Both the position numbers and the translations under genes were made by a program. Below the pieces are notes generated by a model. That model did not search any database and had not been told where the DNA came from. It saw only the letters and a list, made by a program, of their open reading frames with translations. A stretch of DNA of 8,671 nucleotides from an uncultured Collinsella sp. (GTDB lineage Bacteria > Actinomycetota > Coriobacteriia > Coriobacteriales > Coriobacteriaceae), in NCBI GenBank assembly GCA_900544465.1, contig UQVT01000077.1:1-8671 (forward strand), given 5' to 3'. Of the stretch, positions 6,453-8,671 are shown piece after piece; the first letter of the stretch is position 1, and every line of letters starts with the position of its first letter.

Positions 6453-6561
6453 TTAACAGTTTTGTATCAAAGCGTTTATATTTCAAAGATTCATGTATAT
6501 GTTTAAACAACTTAACTTTGCCTGAAAAGCCGCTCGGAGGGACAGCCGCCCCCCCCACTGC

Positions 6562-6590
6562 GGTGCAAACGAATCTGTTCCCCTTGCACC
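6562..6590 (-). repeat. GGGG-core hairpin, copy d
   Basis: The minus strand reads GGTGCAA, then GGGGAACAGATTCGT, then TTGCACC: a perfect 7-bp stem with GGGGAAC at the 5' side of the loop. This is the layout of copies a to c but in the opposite orientation and on the far side of the pilin operon. It lies directly after the T-run of the typA terminator. Confidence 0.5.
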
Positions 6591-6625
6591 AAAAAGGGCG
6601 CCGACCATCGCGGTCGACGCCCTTT
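6591..6625 (-). terminator. Rho-independent terminator of typA
   Basis: On the minus strand a 14-position stem (6612-6625 with 6593-6606, a single C/A mismatch at 6601/6617) closes a 5-base loop and runs into TTTTT (6595-6591). It begins about 28 bases after the typA stop codon. The plus strand also ends in TTTCTTATT, so it may work in both directions. It insulates the pilin operon from typA transcription. Confidence 0.85.
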
Positions 6626-6652
6626 CTTATTGGCGGCTATAAGCCCCAGCGC

Positions 6653-8491
<1,839 letters not shown>

Positions 8492-8539
8492 GTAGTTCCC
8501 CTATCTTCTATCCATATACAAACGGCACGCGTATGCGGC

Positions 8540-8565
8540 CCGCCCAGCGACACAACGCTCAGCGG
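8540..8565 (-). other. Possible hairpin in the typA leader
   Basis: CCGCCCAGCG (8540-8549) and CGCTCAGCGG (8556-8565) pair with one mismatch and one G-U wobble on the transcribed strand around a 6-base loop. It lies about 50 bases before the typA start codon. No T-run follows, so it is a leader structure rather than a terminator, if it is real. Confidence 0.25.
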
Positions 8566-8596
8566 GAATATTGAGCCTTTTACCGAAAACTCGTTT

Positions 8597-8611
8597 ATTT
8601 TAGCGATTTTA
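8597..8611 (-). promoter_or_regulatory. Possible -10 region(s) of the typA promoter
   Basis: Two TAAAAT hexamers (five of six to the -10 consensus) lie nine bases apart on the minus strand at 8606-8611 and 8597-8602, in the most AT-rich part of the typA upstream region. No good -35 is visible at the right distance. The implied leader is about 95-110 bases. The rest of 8612-8671 shows a perfect 10-bp palindrome ACCTGCAGGT at 8630-8639 and no gene. Confidence 0.3.
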
Positions 8612-8671
8612 GATGAGAGGGGTTTCCTCACCTGCAGGTTCAGGGTCGCTCCACATAAAACCATCGCCGGC

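Larger units (their letters stand above)
6225..6560. other. AT-rich gene-free regulatory region upstream of the pilin operon
   Basis: No convincing gene lies here. The stretch 6361-6520 is strongly AT-rich for this window (15 G+C in 60 bases at 6421-6480, against 46 in 60 at 1981-2040). It holds the candidate promoter at 6375-6404, repeated TTTAC(C/A)TG boxes, a 10-bp palindrome CTGTTAACAG at 6450-6459, direct repeats ATACCAGT at 6389-6396 and 6432-6439, a small hairpin AGACG/CGTCT at 6348-6360 and a run of eight C at 6549-6556. A 97-codon plus-strand frame at 6213-6506 has no ribosome binding site or recognisable content and is not called. Confidence 0.7.

Noticed and set aside
6213..6506. 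A 97-codon plus-strand open frame in the pilin regulatory region
   Set aside because: There is no ribosome binding site, the composition follows the AT-rich intergenic DNA, and it overlaps the start of the adhesin gene.
6361..6520. Invertible promoter (inverton) upstream of the pilin operon
   Set aside because: I found only short inverted repeats (8 bp, 29 bases apart) and no long flanking pair, and no recombinase gene is in the window.

Overview
The window looks like a chromosomal stretch from a high-G+C Gram-positive anaerobe, most likely a Coriobacteriia member such as Collinsella. This rests on the high-G+C housekeeping gene, sortase-anchored pilin-type surface proteins, AGGGG-type ribosome binding sites and strong codon bias. 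The genus is an inference from general impression, not a search result.

Layout from left to right. (1) Positions 1-654, plus strand: the 3' part of a gene for a bactofilin-like (polymer-forming) domain fused to several membrane segments; its 5' end lies outside the window. (2) Positions 655-880: a gene-free spacer with two tandem hairpins carrying GGGG cores, a strong rho-independent terminator, and a third, imperfect GGGGAC hairpin that overlaps the stop codon of the next gene. (3) Positions 881-6224, minus strand: a two-gene, translationally coupled operon. The upstream gene (2517-6224) encodes a 1235-residue modular adhesin that could be a pilus tip or ancillary subunit. The downstream gene (881-2524) encodes a 547-residue SpaH/EbpB-like major pilin. 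Both have signal peptides, intramolecular-isopeptide domains and C-terminal sortase signals. (4) Positions 6225-6652: an AT-rich regulatory region with a candidate promoter, repeated TTTAC(C/A)TG boxes, another GGGG hairpin and the terminator of the next gene. (5) Positions 6653-8491, minus strand: a complete typA/bipA ribosome-associated GTPase gene. (6) Positions 8492-8671: its leader and upstream region.

The likely biology is assembly of a surface pilus or fibre. The large adhesin would cap or decorate a shaft of the 547-residue pilin, with a class C sortase joining them. No sortase is encoded in the window. The 3' end of the major pilin gene carries a near copy of the ribosome-binding and GTG start sequence that couples the two pilin genes, but here it opens only a 31-codon frame. 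This suggests that a third gene, plausibly the sortase, was lost or displaced. The GGGG-core hairpins on both sides of the operon and the lower G+C of the adhesin gene are consistent with a mobile or rearranged surface-antigen locus.
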